A DNA stretch of 43,356 nucleotides from a virus. Below, piece by piece: positions 17,373 to 24,911 of the stretch. The notes under the pieces are model-generated. The model saw only the letters and a list, made by a program, of their open reading frames with translations. It was not told where the DNA came from and did not search any database. The DNA lies in IMG/VR virus record IMGVR_UViG_3300002460_000061, positions 1-43,356 of that record. One strand, written 5' to 3'. Position numbers and translations under genes: made by a program. Each line of letters begins with the position of its first letter. Position 1 is the stretch's first letter.

Positions 17373-17699
17373 TTATATAATTTCTATTTTATTCTTTGGT
17401 AATTTTTCAATATATTCGTATGGAAAAGGATTATCCAGATAAAAAGGAAATGAAAATGTCATACTATATTCGTCGTCATTTTTGTTTATTTTTTTAATTT
17501 TAACACCTTTATTGTTTATTCCTAACCATCCGTTTTTTTTCTGACAAGCGCGAATAAGCGCATTTATACATTCTTGAATAACATAAGATAATTTTTCTGT
17601 AGATATTTCTTGACCATTATCAGCCGATAAAAACTTTTTCTTAAAAATATAAGAAATTTCTAAATTTGATTTTGATTTTCTTGTTTTTTTGTCTTCCAT
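17373..17699 (-). CDS. Hypothetical protein next to portal
   Basis: This 108-residue basic protein has a helix (KLSYVIQECINALIRACQK) followed by beta strands (YSMTFSFPFYLDNPFPYE). It begins 3 bases after the portal stop. No family is recognised. Confidence 0.5.
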   Translation of the reverse strand: MEDKKTRKSKSNLEISYIFKKKFLSADNGQEISTEKLSYVIQECINALIRACQKKNGWLGINNKGVKIKKINKNDDEYSMTFSFPFYLDNPFPYEYIEKLPKNKIEII

Positions 17700-17702
17700 A
17701 CA

Positions 17703-19868
17703 TTATCGCGCTTTCTCAATTTGACCTAAACTCGCCCTTAAAGGATTGGTTACCTCGTTCTGCGGAACAACTGTTTGCGCTTTAGATGATGGCAGAGGTT
17801 GTGTTCCTTGTCCGCCTTCCACTGGTTCTTCCTGATCAACCATAAGCTCTTGTTCGGGATTCATTATCTGTTCCATCATTTGAGGATTTTTTTCCATTTC
17901 TAAAACTTCATCAGGAAGCCAATTCTCTGGCTTCTCATCTTGTATCTCAAGTATCTGCCGTACTGGCTTCAAGAGTGCGACCGCCCCTTTAGGATTAATC
18001 TGCAAAAACTGAATAATCAGCTGAATTACAGGCATAATTATATTAAACAACTCAAGTTTTCTCTGCCTATCAATCTCTTGAGACGGCGCAATCATGGATT
18101 GTACCTTTACGGTTATAACCCCTTCCCACTTTAATTGATCGGGCAGAATGTCAACACCCACCTGAAAAAACCTGTCTTCTGGTGATTCAATCAGCACTCC
18201 TTCCCTGTCTTCCGTAAGCGATAAATCCAACACAGGAAAAAACTCTGCGGAAATACCCTGTTCGTCAATAGAAAGTTCATTAGGTGTCAATTCTCCTTCT
18301 TTGGTTCGGTTAGCTGAACCTTGACTCGTTGTAACCTTGACGGCTCTGTTTCCAGTTTCTTCCTGATATTCATTCAATTCATTCTCATCAACAAATTCAA
18401 GAACTTCAGGAGTAGAGTATATTTGGCTCATCCACGATAAGGATATATACGCCTCATCTTCTATTGCCTGCGCTATGTTTGTGAGCGGAATATTCAATCG
18501 CTTAAGCGCGGCATCCTTCGCGTGTAATACCTCACCCAATGTCTTCCCTTGAACTTCCCCCTGCAAAGTAGGTGTTATCCCTGTGTTTTCGTCAATTCTT
18601 TCTTGAATAAATTTCAGCCCCTCAAACCCTCTTTGGTCATATTGAACCTTGACTTGCTCTATTGTTGTTCCCGGCAATTTTTGCTTAATCAGTCCGGGAG
18701 AAATTGTTATGTCTTCTTGTTTTGCCCCGCTGTAAAACAACATCGGATATATCGCCATAATCATCTGGTCAAGGCTCATATTCATAAGACGATCATATAA
18801 AACTTTATCATGCTTTATAATCTCATATAATCCTATTCCATAAGGAGTACGTGGGTTCCGTTCAATCCAATACGTCCACCAACAAGATAGTTTTTTACTG
18901 TCATTGGGTAGAGGAGAAAAATATAGAACTATATTCTGTTTAGGAATAAAAATTGAGTATAAATCCTTGTTTTTACTTTCGTAAAATCCAACTGTGATTA
19001 TGTCATTTCGGTCAACTGTTTCTTTGTTATTCTCAATATTGTATGTCTCGGCTGTACGGTATGCCTGTCCTTTTTCTACATATTTCGCGTTATCATAAAT
19101 TTCAAAAATTCTTTTAAAACTATCTTTTGAATAATCTTTTTCAAAATACCAATCGTCCATGCTGAACGGATCGGTTAGATTGGTCATGTCGTCAATCCAC
19201 GTACGATACGGATCAAGCTTCTCCCTGTATACATCATTGTATTCAACAATTGTCTTTTTCTTATATTTATTTTTTGACGGATTTTCATTCAATGAAACTA
19301 AAATTCTACCCTCTCGTGATTCCTTGCGCGGATATGTCCGACCTATTGCCCATCCATATTTTGCAAGGTCAAAAATAAATAATTTAAGCTGATTCGTGGA
19401 TTTACCTTTGCTCCAGCTTCGTCTCCAAAGCGCCTGCGCCATCCCTGCTGTATTTTTATACTTTTCTTTTGTCGCTTTAAAAATTGCTTCAGGGTTACGA
19501 TCAACAAGAATTGATAACGCAGTTTGTATCTTAACCAATAAAGATGGTTCGGATATATCGCTTCTCCACTCTTCACCTTCTTTCCAGTTTGCCCGCTGAA
19601 TACGTGAGCCGCGCAGTCCCGTTGACTCGTCTTGAAGAAGATATACACCTCCGCTTTTTTGCCATAATTTTGACGACAATAATCTCGGCTGATATTCTCT
19701 GTCCGCCTCACGCATAATACTTTCAAAGTTGATTCCATCAAGAATACTCTGCTTTGACTTTTTCAAAACTTCAATGCGAGAAATTAAATGTGTCTGCACA
19801 TCTAATTCTTCACCCTGCGGATTATATGCTTGTACGGATTCGTCTTCTTGTTTTAGGTTTTGAGGCAT
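17703..19868 (-). CDS. Portal protein
   Basis: At 721 residues it is long enough for podovirus-type portals, which form the dodecameric DNA channel at the capsid vertex. It has the usual order of an N-terminal helical region, a central domain with long runs of Trp, Arg and Tyr (LWRRSWSKGKSTNQLKLFIF, WAIGRTYPRKE) and a helical stem region (LYDRLMNMSLDQMIMAIYPM). A Pro/Gln-rich C-terminal extension follows. It lies directly downstream of the terminase genes. The stop and start spacings to its neighbours are 3-4 bases. Confidence 0.8.
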   Translation of the reverse strand: MPQNLKQEDESVQAYNPQGEELDVQTHLISRIEVLKKSKQSILDGINFESIMREADREYQPRLLSSKLWQKSGGVYLLQDESTGLRGSRIQRANWKEGEEWRSDISEPSLLVKIQTALSILVDRNPEAIFKATKEKYKNTAGMAQALWRRSWSKGKSTNQLKLFIFDLAKYGWAIGRTYPRKESREGRILVSLNENPSKNKYKKKTIVEYNDVYREKLDPYRTWIDDMTNLTDPFSMDDWYFEKDYSKDSFKRIFEIYDNAKYVEKGQAYRTAETYNIENNKETVDRNDIITVGFYESKNKDLYSIFIPKQNIVLYFSPLPNDSKKLSCWWTYWIERNPRTPYGIGLYEIIKHDKVLYDRLMNMSLDQMIMAIYPMLFYSGAKQEDITISPGLIKQKLPGTTIEQVKVQYDQRGFEGLKFIQERIDENTGITPTLQGEVQGKTLGEVLHAKDAALKRLNIPLTNIAQAIEDEAYISLSWMSQIYSTPEVLEFVDENELNEYQEETGNRAVKVTTSQGSANRTKEGELTPNELSIDEQGISAEFFPVLDLSLTEDREGVLIESPEDRFFQVGVDILPDQLKWEGVITVKVQSMIAPSQEIDRQRKLELFNIIMPVIQLIIQFLQINPKGAVALLKPVRQILEIQDEKPENWLPDEVLEMEKNPQMMEQIMNPEQELMVDQEEPVEGGQGTQPLPSSKAQTVVPQNEVTNPLRASLGQIEKAR

Positions 19869-19871
19869 AAA

Positions 19872-20177
19872 CTATTTTTTGTATTTTATCCGCTGACTTA
19901 TGCAAATAACCGCATTATTCTCTTTATTATCTTTCGGAGTTGAAATAAATTCTGGTTTTCCGTCTTTCCAAACAAGGGAATAATCATCTATTACTATTTT
20001 TTTTTCTTCTTTTTTGTATGTAATCCAAAAATTGTCGTTTTCTCCAGCAAGAATTTCCCTTGAGAATAAAACATTAAAATTTCTTAACAAATTTCTAATA
20101 CCCTTTTTAAAAGAAAATTTTCCCCCTCGCCTTTCTTCTATTACATCAAATCGTAAAACTCTTAAAATAGTATTCAT
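19872..20177 (-). CDS. Hypothetical protein
   Basis: This 101-residue basic, beta-rich protein (FWITYKKEEKKIVIDDYSLV) lies between terminase and portal. Its ATG overlaps the stop of the small basic gene upstream (ATGA), so translation is probably coupled. No family is recognised. Confidence 0.5.
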   Translation of the reverse strand: MNTILRVLRFDVIEERRGGKFSFKKGIRNLLRNFNVLFSREILAGENDNFWITYKKEEKKIVIDDYSLVWKDGKPEFISTPKDNKENNAVICISQRIKYKK

Positions 20178-20245
20178 TTTCGCTTCTTTAAAGTACTTAT
20201 ATTTTTTGAAATTGTCTTTTTTGACTTTCCTTTTTTTAAAGGCAT
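20174..20245 (-). CDS. Small basic peptide, MPLKKGKSKK type
   Basis: This 23-residue ORF (MPLKKGKSKKTISKN, then ISTLKKRK) starts at ATG 20243-20245. It ends in TGA that overlaps the next start. It resembles the N-terminus of a very common small basic phage protein that continues with a longer tail elsewhere, so this may be a shortened form. It probably binds nucleic acid. Confidence 0.5.
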   Translation of the reverse strand: MPLKKGKSKKTISKNISTLKKRK

Positions 20246-20278
20246 AATTTTAATGTTAAAAAAATTAAACATACTATA

Positions 20279-21619
20279 TTAAAAATAATCTTCCTGTTTT
20301 ATCACTGCATTTTTCTTATGATAAAGCGCATCCAACCGCGCCCTCACATATTCTTCACCTCCCCATCGTATTTCTTTTTTAGGCTCAACGGATTTATTTT
20401 CCCGCACTGTTTGCAAGCCATACCTTAGGGCGTCCGCGCAATGGTCTTCCCCATCAGTATCTAAATCATCAACATTACGATCGTCATGCACCATTGCGGG
20501 AAGAGTACGAATGAGATTATGGCACGAATTGAAAATTTTCATTCGCGGCGGCAAAACATCGTTATACCGCAAAAAGGAATGCACAATAGCCCAACCCGCT
20601 ACCCTGTCCTTACTACAAGGTATCAGTCCCTGCACCCCTTCTCGCATATACAGCTCCGCCATTGTCTCGGGCAATCCCAGCTTACTCCACGCAGAACTAT
20701 CCATCACGGTATATTCATAATCTTCGGAACATGATAATCGTACTATCTCGCGCGCGTGCTCGTCAATGTCCTTTCCGGTCGCATAATATTCTCTATAAGC
20801 GTAAGCATTACCATCGTAATCTACCGCAAGCCATAAACATGCAGTAATGCCGTGATGTCCGCTTATATCTATTGAACGAAATTTTTTCCATGTTTCTGAA
20901 ATTGTAAACGGCAAAATTACATGAACAGATTCGCTGAACTCTGTAAAAAATTGCCCCTCAAATATATTCCAATCTCCATCATAATATGCCTTTCTTTGTT
21001 TTTCAGGGAGTTTTTTAAGATCTTCTAAATAGGAGAAAGAATTATATGGGTTGTCCGACGGAAGAGATTTTACGAAAATAACTTGAGATGGATCAGGGTC
21101 TTCAATACCAAAATCCCTATCAATCCATAATTTTTTAACCCACAAATGTCCAATTTGACCGGGGTTAGTCGCACCCCAAATTCCTGTAAGCTCTATCTTA
21201 GGCCATCTTACAATGCTTCTGAACTGATCTAAAATCTCTCTTTTGTTTTTGGTTAATTCGTCGATAGCGGCAACCGCGAATTCCGATGAGGAATATTTTG
21301 AACTATCGTCAAGATTACGTAATGCAATCACTCCGCCACCGAATTGTTTATGAATTTTAAAACTCATTCCTTCGGTCTGACTGTCCGAGAGTTTTCCGAG
21401 CCAATCAGGAAATTCTTTATCAATTTTAGTGATTTGCCGATCTTTAAGCGCGGGATAATCCTCGCAGAAAAGTCCGACCCTTACTGATAGATGTCCCTCC
21501 TTCGCCCAGCGAACCAGATGACGAACCAGCGCCCAGCGCAAAATATAACTCTTGCCCCCCCCCTTCGCACCGCCATAGAGACAATACTTTTTTTCATCAA
21601 CGGCTTTCAAAAATTCCAT
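20279..21619 (-). CDS. terL: Terminase large subunit (ATPase/nuclease), N-terminus beyond an A10 tract
   Basis: This motor protein translocates and cuts phage DNA during packaging. The 446 residues from the internal Met show Walker A GGAKGGGKS at residues 16-24 and a Walker B-like FAVAAIDE near 115-122. RNase H-like acidic positions are in SIDISG near 245, in TVMDSS and in the C-terminal DLDTDGEDHCADALRYG. The conserved TerL beginning (KLINPTPRQ) lies upstream in the same frame, but that frame has no ATG. The only good ATG (21679-21681, MYQ followed by Lys codons) is out of frame by one base because of a run of ten A residues at 21665-21674. Either a base is missing there or slippage restores the frame. 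Confidence 0.85.
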   Translation of the reverse strand: MEFLKAVDEKKYCLYGGAKGGGKSYILRWALVRHLVRWAKEGHLSVRVGLFCEDYPALKDRQITKIDKEFPDWLGKLSDSQTEGMSFKIHKQFGGGVIALRNLDDSSKYSSSEFAVAAIDELTKNKREILDQFRSIVRWPKIELTGIWGATNPGQIGHLWVKKLWIDRDFGIEDPDPSQVIFVKSLPSDNPYNSFSYLEDLKKLPEKQRKAYYDGDWNIFEGQFFTEFSESVHVILPFTISETWKKFRSIDISGHHGITACLWLAVDYDGNAYAYREYYATGKDIDEHAREIVRLSCSEDYEYTVMDSSAWSKLGLPETMAELYMREGVQGLIPCSKDRVAGWAIVHSFLRYNDVLPPRMKIFNSCHNLIRTLPAMVHDDRNVDDLDTDGEDHCADALRYGLQTVRENKSVEPKKEIRWGGEEYVRARLDALYHKKNAVIKQEDYF

Positions 21620-21693
21620 TTGTCGCGGCGTTGGATTGATCAGTTTTCTTAATGAGATTTCTTCTTTTTTTTTTGGTACATTTTTAAAAAAAA

Positions 21694-22092
21694 TTACAAA
21701 TCAATCTGTAAAATCACCTGCCTTACGTCTACCTCATGCGTATCGCGCCACCCCATTTGCTTGAGCGAAAAAATCGCCATTGCGGGATTGAGTTGTCCGC
21801 TCAATGTGCCGTGCTCCAGTTGCGCCTGTTTTTTAGAAATTAAAAAATCATGTATAAGAGAAAGTTTTTCATCACCATTTTCAATTCTCGTAAAAAATCT
21901 CGTTTTGGGTACTCTGTTTTTATAAAAAAATTCATGCAAAATCGGCACTGTAGTAACCTCTGTATATTCTTCTAGCTTCTGCCTGATTGCGACCCAGTCG
22001 TAATGTGTATAATCTTTTTTAGATAAAGTTTTTTTATAAATGCCACGCTTCCCGCGCAATTTTTTTTGCGGAATTACCGCTAAAGTTTTCAT
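21694..22092 (-). CDS. Terminase small subunit-like DNA-recognition protein
   Basis: A start at ATG 22090-22092 gives 132 residues (MKTLAVIPQKKLRGKRG). The C-terminal stretch LNPAMAIFSLKQMGWRDTHE is typical of phage DNA-packaging small subunits, which bind the packaging site and activate TerL. It is the first gene of the leftward late operon and ends 12 bases before the TerL ATG. The function rests on motif style and position. Confidence 0.65.
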   Translation of the reverse strand: MKTLAVIPQKKLRGKRGIYKKTLSKKDYTHYDWVAIRQKLEEYTEVTTVPILHEFFYKNRVPKTRFFTRIENGDEKLSLIHDFLISKKQAQLEHGTLSGQLNPAMAIFSLKQMGWRDTHEVDVRQVILQIDL

Positions 22093-22180
22093 ACACAATT
22101 TTTTATTTTTTGTAGAGTACTAAATTTAAAATCAAAACAAAGACGATACAAAGTACCACATTGCCCATTCTCTCGCGTCC

Positions 22181-22200
22181 TAGCGCATTGTAGTGCGTCA
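22181..22200. promoter_or_regulatory. Degenerate third operator
   Basis: The half-sites TAGCGCA and TGCGTCA are spaced by six bases and match the half-sites of the two perfect operators at 22275-22320 with small changes. The site overlaps the predicted start of the leftward promoter. Confidence 0.45.
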
Positions 22201-22201
22201 T

Positions 22202-22230
22202 TTTTTACCAATTTCCTTACTTTTTGTCAA
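22202..22230 (-). promoter_or_regulatory. Candidate leftward late promoter
   Basis: On the minus strand TTGACA (22225-22230) is followed after 17 bases by TAAAAA (22202-22207). The predicted start falls in the palindrome at 22181-22200, about 100 bases before the TerS start. It would drive the packaging and structural operon. Confidence 0.5.
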
Positions 22231-22266
22231 AAAACCCCTAAATTACCGCTCAAACTAAACAAAAAG

Positions 22267-22275
22267 TTATCCACA
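22267..22275 (+). promoter_or_regulatory. Perfect DnaA box
   Basis: TTATCCACA is identical to the consensus DnaA-binding 9-mer and lies directly against the first operator palindrome. A near match (TTATCCACT on the minus strand) is at 31076-31084, beside the second non-coding region. The host initiator may act at either place. Confidence 0.5.
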
Positions 22276-22320
22276 TAGCGCAATCGGTGCGCTATTGACA
22301 TAGCGCAATCGGTGCGCTAT
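22275..22320. promoter_or_regulatory. Tandem palindromic operators
   Basis: ATAGCGCA-ATCGG-TGCGCTAT occurs at 22275-22295 and identically at 22300-22320, a 25-bp period. Each has perfect 8-bp arms. One lies upstream of and touching the -35 element, and the other fills the spacer between -35 and -10 of the rightward promoter. This is the arrangement expected for a repressor. The RHH protein encoded at 29407-29661 is a possible ligand. Confidence 0.8.
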
Positions 22321-22323
22321 CAT
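22295..22323 (+). promoter_or_regulatory. Rightward early promoter
   Basis: TTGACA (22295-22300), a 17-base spacer and TATCAT (22318-22323) make a near-consensus sigma70-type promoter. Its spacer is an operator. Transcription is predicted to start at about 22330, only two bases before an ATG. Confidence 0.8.
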
Positions 22324-22331
22324 ATATATAG

Positions 22332-22493
22332 ATGAGAGCAGGGACATATCACACACGACATAGCCCGCCGCTCGGATCATCTACACGGCATATAGAGCCG
22401 CCTAGCACTATCCCCGATCGCCTCAACAGCCACAAGGGACGCGCCAGACGGCTCACGACATGCCACACACATCAGCTCATTGACATTATATAA
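22332..22493 (+). CDS. Possible leaderless 53-residue basic ORF in a GC-rich leader
   Basis: The frame runs from ATG 22332 to TAA 22491-22493 (MRAGTYHTRHSPPLGSS and on; rich in Arg, His, Thr and Pro). It starts about two bases after the predicted transcription start, so it would be leaderless. The segment is far richer in C and G than the neighbouring genes, and no homology is recognised. It may equally be a structured RNA leader. After it a second TTGACA (22480-22485) and a T-rich stretch follow before the first zinc-finger gene. Confidence 0.3.
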   Translation: MRAGTYHTRHSPPLGSSTRHIEPPSTIPDRLNSHKGRARRLTTCHTHQLIDII

Positions 22494-22520
22494 TCACAGA
22501 CAATCTCAACGGCTTTTTTT

Positions 22521-22549
22521 ATTTTAAAAGTTTTTGAGAAAATTGTCAA
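22521..22549 (-). promoter_or_regulatory. Candidate leftward promoter antisense to the leader
   Basis: On the minus strand TTGACA (22544-22549), a 17-base spacer and TAAAAT (22521-22526) are present. It would transcribe leftward through the GC-rich leader and operators towards TerS. The -35 part belongs to the AATTGTCAAAAAAAATATG element that also precedes other start codons, so the match may be incidental. Confidence 0.4.
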
Positions 22550-22556
22550 AAAAAAT

Positions 22557-22760
22557 ATGTATAAGCAAATACTAGTTTGCGATTTTTGTTTCTGTGGCTC
22601 TCTCTATGAAGATGAAAACATCGCGCCCTGCCCTTCATGCGGTAAGGATATGTGCGATTATTGTAGCGCGGGTATCTACGAAAAAAACGAATGGAAATCT
22701 TATTGTGTATATTGTGCGGATTTGAAAGAAATGAAAATGGATATGTCAAAAAAAATCTAA
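22557..22760 (+). CDS. Small multi-Cys zinc-binding protein
   Basis: This 67-residue early protein has CDFCFC, CPSCGKDMCDYC and CVYC, enough ligands for two zinc sites in a RING-like or double-ribbon fold. It is the first clear gene of the rightward early operon and is preceded by TTGTCAAAAAAAATATG. A protein- or nucleic-acid-binding regulator is likely. No family name can be given. Confidence 0.6.
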   Translation: MYKQILVCDFCFCGSLYEDENIAPCPSCGKDMCDYCSAGIYEKNEWKSYCVYCADLKEMKMDMSKKI

Positions 22761-22834
22761 AAGTAATACTTAATGAATATCAAGGAAGCATATATTTCAT
22801 TTTTTTAAAAAAATAATTTAATTGTCAAAAAAAT

Positions 22835-23206
22835 ATGAACGAGGTAAACAAAGTTTTCGCAGAACTTCAAAAAAAAGAAATTGAAAAAATAATCAATGTA
22901 GTAGGGTACGGATCTGCTGGTCCGGGCGCGAGAATATACATAAACGATGAGCTCGCAAACAGGAAAGAGTATTATATCGGCGAAATTGGAGAATATGAAC
23001 TTCTGCGAGATGTCGTAACGGAAATTTCTAAAAAATATGACACCAACGGACACTTCTGTGCGATACGCGACGCAAGGAGGGAAGCTATATTACAATATGA
23101 GGAAGACGCAGAAGAGATACACACGCAAAACAAAAACACCTACTACGGCTATTGTATGAACGGCGGAGGCGGAAGAAAAGAATTCCGAAAAATGTATAAA
23201 AAATAA
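22835..23206 (+). CDS. Early hypothetical protein
   Basis: This 123-residue protein has VVGYGSAGPGARIYINDELA, a helical acidic region and a Gly-rich C-terminus (YGYCMNGGGGRKEF). It has the same A-rich start leader as its neighbours (TTGTCAAAAAAATATG). Function is unknown. Confidence 0.55.
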   Translation: MNEVNKVFAELQKKEIEKIINVVGYGSAGPGARIYINDELANRKEYYIGEIGEYELLRDVVTEISKKYDTNGHFCAIRDARREAILQYEEDAEEIHTQNKNTYYGYCMNGGGGRKEFRKMYKK

Positions 23207-23260
23207 AAACTAAACACCTTCCCTCGCGTCCCGCGATGCGGGGGAAAAAATTAAAAACAT

Positions 23261-23500
23261 ATGAATATAAAAAAAGTAAAAGTAACAAAAGAAAAATATA
23301 TGGAGATGTTAGAGGTTTTGCCCCCGCGACTATTGGAGGATAACGGCTTTCTTGTGGGAGAACCTTACGACCATAACGAAAAAGGTACACCACGCTATGA
23401 CTGTTATATACAGAATAGCGAAGACGAATGCTATAACATGGGTTTCAAAACTTGTGGGGAATTTCGTCAAATTCTAAAGGCTAGGAAAATAATCACATAA
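23261..23500 (+). CDS. Early hypothetical protein
   Basis: This 79-residue protein begins MNIKKVKVTKEKYMEMLEVL. It has a compact middle (PYDHNEKGTPRYDCYIQNSE) and is preceded by a GC-rich hairpin (CCCGC-GAT-GCGGG, near 23230-23242). No family is recognised. Confidence 0.55.
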   Translation: MNIKKVKVTKEKYMEMLEVLPPRLLEDNGFLVGEPYDHNEKGTPRYDCYIQNSEDECYNMGFKTCGEFRQILKARKIIT

Positions 23501-23510
23501 TTATACGCAT

Positions 23511-23538
23511 CCCCGGCTGTCCGCAAAGCTCGCCGGGG
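23511..23538 (+). other. GC-rich hairpin before an early gene
   Basis: CCCCGGC (23511-23517) pairs with GCCGGGG (23532-23538), with a 14-base loop. It sits just upstream of the AATTGTCAAAAAAAATATG leader of the 23557 gene. There is no T run, so it is more likely an mRNA-stability or translation-control element than a terminator. Confidence 0.5.
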
Positions 23539-23556
23539 GAAATTGTCAAAAAAAAT

Positions 23557-24096
23557 ATGTCTTACGATATAATTCACGCAATTAAAATAAAAAATAATAA
23601 AGTTGAAATAAAAAGTTGTTGCAATAATGTGTATCCGAGAACTCCGCATGTTCAAGAATGCATAAGCCTTTCTCGTATTTTTCAAGAAAAAGGAAAACAA
23701 GCCCTAGAGTTGGAAATAATGAAAGAATATGAGAGCGGCAATTTTCAAGCAGGTGCTAAAAATAAATACCATAGAGCATTGAAAATTCTTTTGCATGATC
23801 CTGAATATGAATCCTATGATTGGCGTAAAGATGTTGATGATACAAAAAGAGAAAGCAAAGAATTTGATGCTTTGTTGATGGAAGCATTATCAGCAAAATT
23901 ACCGAAAGAGAAATTTATGATAACAAAAATTGCAGAAAATGGTAGAAAAGTTTATTTTGTTATGAGAAAAAACTCTAACTCCTGCAGATGGTATGAAGAT
24001 ATAGAAAAAGCAAAATGTTTTGACTATGAAACTGATGCAGAAAAATGCAAAAAATGGTTTACGTCAAGCGAGGTATGGAATATAGAGAAAATATAA
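23557..24096 (+). CDS. Early hypothetical protein
   Basis: This 179-residue protein begins MSYDIIHAIKIKNNKVEIKS. The N-terminal beta part and DWRKDVDDTKRESKEFDALL suggest a small globular fold. A C-terminal motif (KCFDYETDAEKCKKWFTS) is typical of small phage proteins of unknown role. The conserved A-rich leader precedes the start. Confidence 0.55.
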   Translation: MSYDIIHAIKIKNNKVEIKSCCNNVYPRTPHVQECISLSRIFQEKGKQALELEIMKEYESGNFQAGAKNKYHRALKILLHDPEYESYDWRKDVDDTKRESKEFDALLMEALSAKLPKEKFMITKIAENGRKVYFVMRKNSNSCRWYEDIEKAKCFDYETDAEKCKKWFTSSEVWNIEKI

Positions 24097-24130
24097 AAAA
24101 GGAAACTTAAAAACTTAACTCAAAAATAAT

Positions 24131-24334
24131 ATGCAGGAAGAAAACTGTACAACGTGCGGGAAAAAACTCACGTGCCTCTCGTGCAGAACACGAAAAGCAA
24201 GAAACTCGGTCAAAAATCATGTACGCGGAGATTCCGCGTACTACTCCAAACTTGGAAAAAAAGGAATGAAAAAACGATGGGAAAATCATAAAAAACTTAA
24301 CCCAAAAATTATATGTCAAAACAACGCTCAATAA
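24131..24334 (+). CDS. Small zinc-finger-like protein
   Basis: This 67-residue protein has CTTCGKKLTCLSC at its N-terminus and a very basic remainder (RKARNSVKNHVRGD, KLGKKGMKKRWENHKK). Zinc plus basic content suggests nucleic-acid binding. It is the last well-supported gene of the rightward early operon. Confidence 0.55.
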   Translation: MQEENCTTCGKKLTCLSCRTRKARNSVKNHVRGDSAYYSKLGKKGMKKRWENHKKLNPKIICQNNAQ

Positions 24335-24387
24335 GAGGGACGTCAATCTATCAACTCCATTATAATCCAATATGGAAATGGAAGTGA
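24313..24387 (+). CDS. Possible 24-residue peptide
   Basis: This short frame (MSKQRSIRGTSIYQLHYN and on) overlaps the end of the 67-residue gene and has the typical AAAAATTATATG leader. It is basic and aromatic. There is no further support. Confidence 0.25.
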   Translation: MSKQRSIRGTSIYQLHYNPIWKWK

Positions 24388-24408
24388 AAGAGGAAATGGG
24401 GTAAAACC

Positions 24409-24672
24409 TTATATAGAGAATAATAAAATCAAAAAAAAGAGAGTCCATAACGCGGGCTCTTTTTTTATTTTGCGTTTCTGTTTATCAAGAAAACATTCAG
24501 GGCAACCCCCAGATATAGAAAAAGAAGAGGAATTATGTTTTTGGCATTTCAAAGCACACCATTTTGTAACTAGTTTTCTTCCTGCGTCTTTTCCCTTTCC
24601 TTTTTCTGTATGGACATGCGAAACTTTGAGTATTCTCTTTTTCCAAAAACATTTTAAATTTTCAAATATCAT
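24409..24672 (-). CDS. Small Cys-containing protein running through the terminator
   Basis: This 87-residue frame has WCALKCQKHNSSSFSISGGC followed by PECF, a possible zinc site, and a basic remainder. Its last 18 codons are encoded by the terminator hairpin and give a hydrophobic tail (LWTLFFLILLFSI), so the tail may not be under selection. The start overlaps the stop of the next gene. Confidence 0.4.
   Translation of the reverse strand: MIFENLKCFWKKRILKVSHVHTEKGKGKDAGRKLVTKWCALKCQKHNSSSFSISGGCPECFLDKQKRKIKKEPALWTLFFLILLFSI
24431..24466. terminator. Bidirectional terminator between converging operons
   Basis: AGAGTCC (24440-24446) pairs with GGGCTCT (24454-24460). The stem is extended by an A run on the left and a T run on the right. 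It works for either strand and sits where the rightward early operon meets the leftward operon. Confidence 0.8.
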
Positions 24673-24893
24673 TTCTTGTATTTCTCCAATCTTTTTATCA
24701 TAAAATCTATAATTTCAGATCGTTCCTCATCTGAAAGCCTGCGGTAATCCCCGCCCGTAGCCTGCTCACTATTATCTAATTCTCCATCATATCCTTCCAT
24801 TAAGTTTCCATCTTCATCAATGCTGATAAGCCCGCAATGGGCATAAGCTTTTCTTCCCGAAGAAAAAACTAACTCACTATCTATAATTTTCAT
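24669..24893 (-). CDS. Hypothetical protein of a common phage type
   Basis: This 74-residue protein has SSGRKAYAHCGLISIDEDGN and MEGYDGELDN, a pattern I associate with small phage proteins of unknown function. It ends with a charged helix. It lies in the leftward operon downstream of the metallopeptidase. Confidence 0.5.
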   Translation of the reverse strand: MKIIDSELVFSSGRKAYAHCGLISIDEDGNLMEGYDGELDNSEQATGGDYRRLSDEERSEIIDFMIKRLEKYKK

Positions 24894-24911
24894 ATTTTTT
24901 TAAGATAAAAT

